The notes beneath the pieces were generated by a model. That model searched no databases, had not been told where the DNA came from, and saw only the letters and a program-made list of their open reading frames with translations. From Sulfurimonas sp. (lineage in GTDB: Bacteria; Campylobacterota; Campylobacteria; Campylobacterales; Sulfurimonadaceae), in contig JANTGV010000046.1 in assembly GCA_024762745.1 (NCBI GenBank), positions 1 to 7,723 of the forward strand: DNA of 7,723 bases. The letters are read 5' to 3'. A program made the translations under genes and the position numbers. This document shows positions 7,056-7,723 of this stretch, one piece after another (the first letter of the stretch is position 1; the number at the start of each line of letters is the position of its first letter).

Positions 7056-7723
7056 CTATTTTTCAAAAGAGTAGAGAAGTTCTATCTCATCTTTCCAAAT
7101 AGTCTCATCTATTGTTTCAAGTATAAGTGGAATATCATCCATTCTCTTATCTTGCATTATAAATTTAAAAGCATCTAAGCCTATCTCACCTTTTCCAAGT
7201 GAGTGGTGTCTGTCTACATGAGAGCCAAGAGGTGGTTTTGAGTCATTAATGTGCATTCCCATAAGATATTTAAACCCTACTATCTGTTCAAACTCATCCC
7301 ATGTTTTCTCATAAACTTCTTTGGTTCTTATGTCATAACCGGCTGTAAACATATGACAGGTATCTATACATACACCGATACGTGACTTATCTTCTACCTT
7401 ATCTATGATATGTGCCAAATGCTCAAATCTCCAACCAAGGTTACTTCCCTGTCCTGCTGTGTTTTCTAAAACTGCACTTACTCCCTGTGTTTTATCAAGA
7501 GCGATATTAATTGACTCTGCTATCACATCCAAACATACATCTTCAATAGGTTTCATTATCTCTACGTTTTCTTTATCTTTTTTGCTCACTTTAGCTAAAT
7601 GACTTCCGGGGTGAAAGTTGAGTCTGTCAAGCCCCAACTGCTCACAACGTTGAAGCTCATCTATAAACGCAGTCCTGGATTTTTCTAGTTTTTCTACTTC
7701 AGGATGACCTAAATTAATCAGAT
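7056..7723 (-). CDS. nfo: Endonuclease IV (apurinic/apyrimidinic endonuclease), 5' end off the window
   Basis: This enzyme cleaves DNA at abasic sites in base-excision repair using a three-zinc centre. The visible 221 residues begin at [16 protein letters not shown], corresponding to about residue 73 of the 285-residue E. coli enzyme, so roughly the first quarter lies beyond the right edge. Zinc-ligand motifs in order are [37 protein letters not shown] and LILETI, all intact; only the early PHDSY histidine is out of view. A TTG at 7637 could be mistaken for the start, but homology continues upstream to the edge. Compared with E. coli there is an insertion of about 13 residues after HLAKVSKKD. 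The stop TAG is followed by 64 bases before the outer-membrane channel gene. Confidence 0.96.
   Translation of the reverse strand, partial: LINLGHPEVEKLEKSRTAFIDELQRCEQLGLDRLNFHPGSHLAKVSKKDKENVEIMKPIEDVCLDVIAESINIALDKTQGVSAVLENTAGQGSNLGWRFEHLAHIIDKVEDKSRIGVCIDTCHMFTAGYDIRTKEVYEKTWDEFEQIVGFKYLMGMHINDSKPPLGSHVDRHHSLGKGEIGLDAFKFIMQDKRMDDIPLILETIDETIWKDEIELLYSFEK

Noticed and set aside
7405..7602. Open frame of 65 codons on the plus strand
   Set aside because: It is antisense to the endonuclease IV gene, which is clearly coding here.
7635..7637. TTG as the start of the endonuclease IV gene
   Set aside because: Strong similarity to endonuclease IV continues upstream to the window edge, so the gene is cut by the window rather than starting here.

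Overview
The window looks like chromosomal DNA from a Campylobacterota (epsilonproteobacterial) species, most likely a free-living Sulfurimonas-type organism. The evidence is the AT-rich sequence, separate nuoC and nuoD genes, and a respiratory complex I (nuo) operon in which the usual nuoE and nuoF are replaced by a tiny cysteine-free protein and an unusual NuoF remnant. This placement is inferred from gene content and remembered protein families; no search was run. Every supported gene lies on the minus strand, so transcription runs from high to low coordinates.

Right part (7723 to 5768). The C-terminal three quarters of an endonuclease IV gene (nfo) enters from the right edge. A 64-base gap separates it from a complete gene for a FadL/TodX-type outer-membrane channel.

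Middle (5759 to 4023). A 578-residue AAA+ ATPase begins with a TTG codon. Its ribosome binding site overlaps the stop codon of the outer-membrane channel, so the two genes look translationally coupled. The N-terminal half of the ATPase is not a domain I recognise, and its Walker B aspartate is an asparagine. A 243-base gene-free stretch follows. It holds a probable bidirectional hairpin terminator, a candidate extended -10 promoter, two small inverted repeats and the nuoA ribosome binding site.

Left part (3779 to 1). This is the start of a tightly packed complex I operon: nuoA, nuoB, nuoC, nuoD, a 73-residue NuoE-position protein, and the beginning of a NuoF-position gene that runs off the left edge. 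NuoA contributes membrane-arm helices, NuoB holds the last iron-sulfur cluster (N2), and NuoC and NuoD form the quinone-reducing connection. The last two genes occupy the electron-input position. The final gene has lost the NADH/FMN-binding domain, keeps only a NuoF 4Fe-4S-type domain with one ligand cysteine missing, and then continues into what looks like the N-terminus of a GltD-type FAD-dependent oxidoreductase. This swap of the electron-input module is the most interesting feature of the window. I see no RNA gene, CRISPR array, insertion sequence or phage element.
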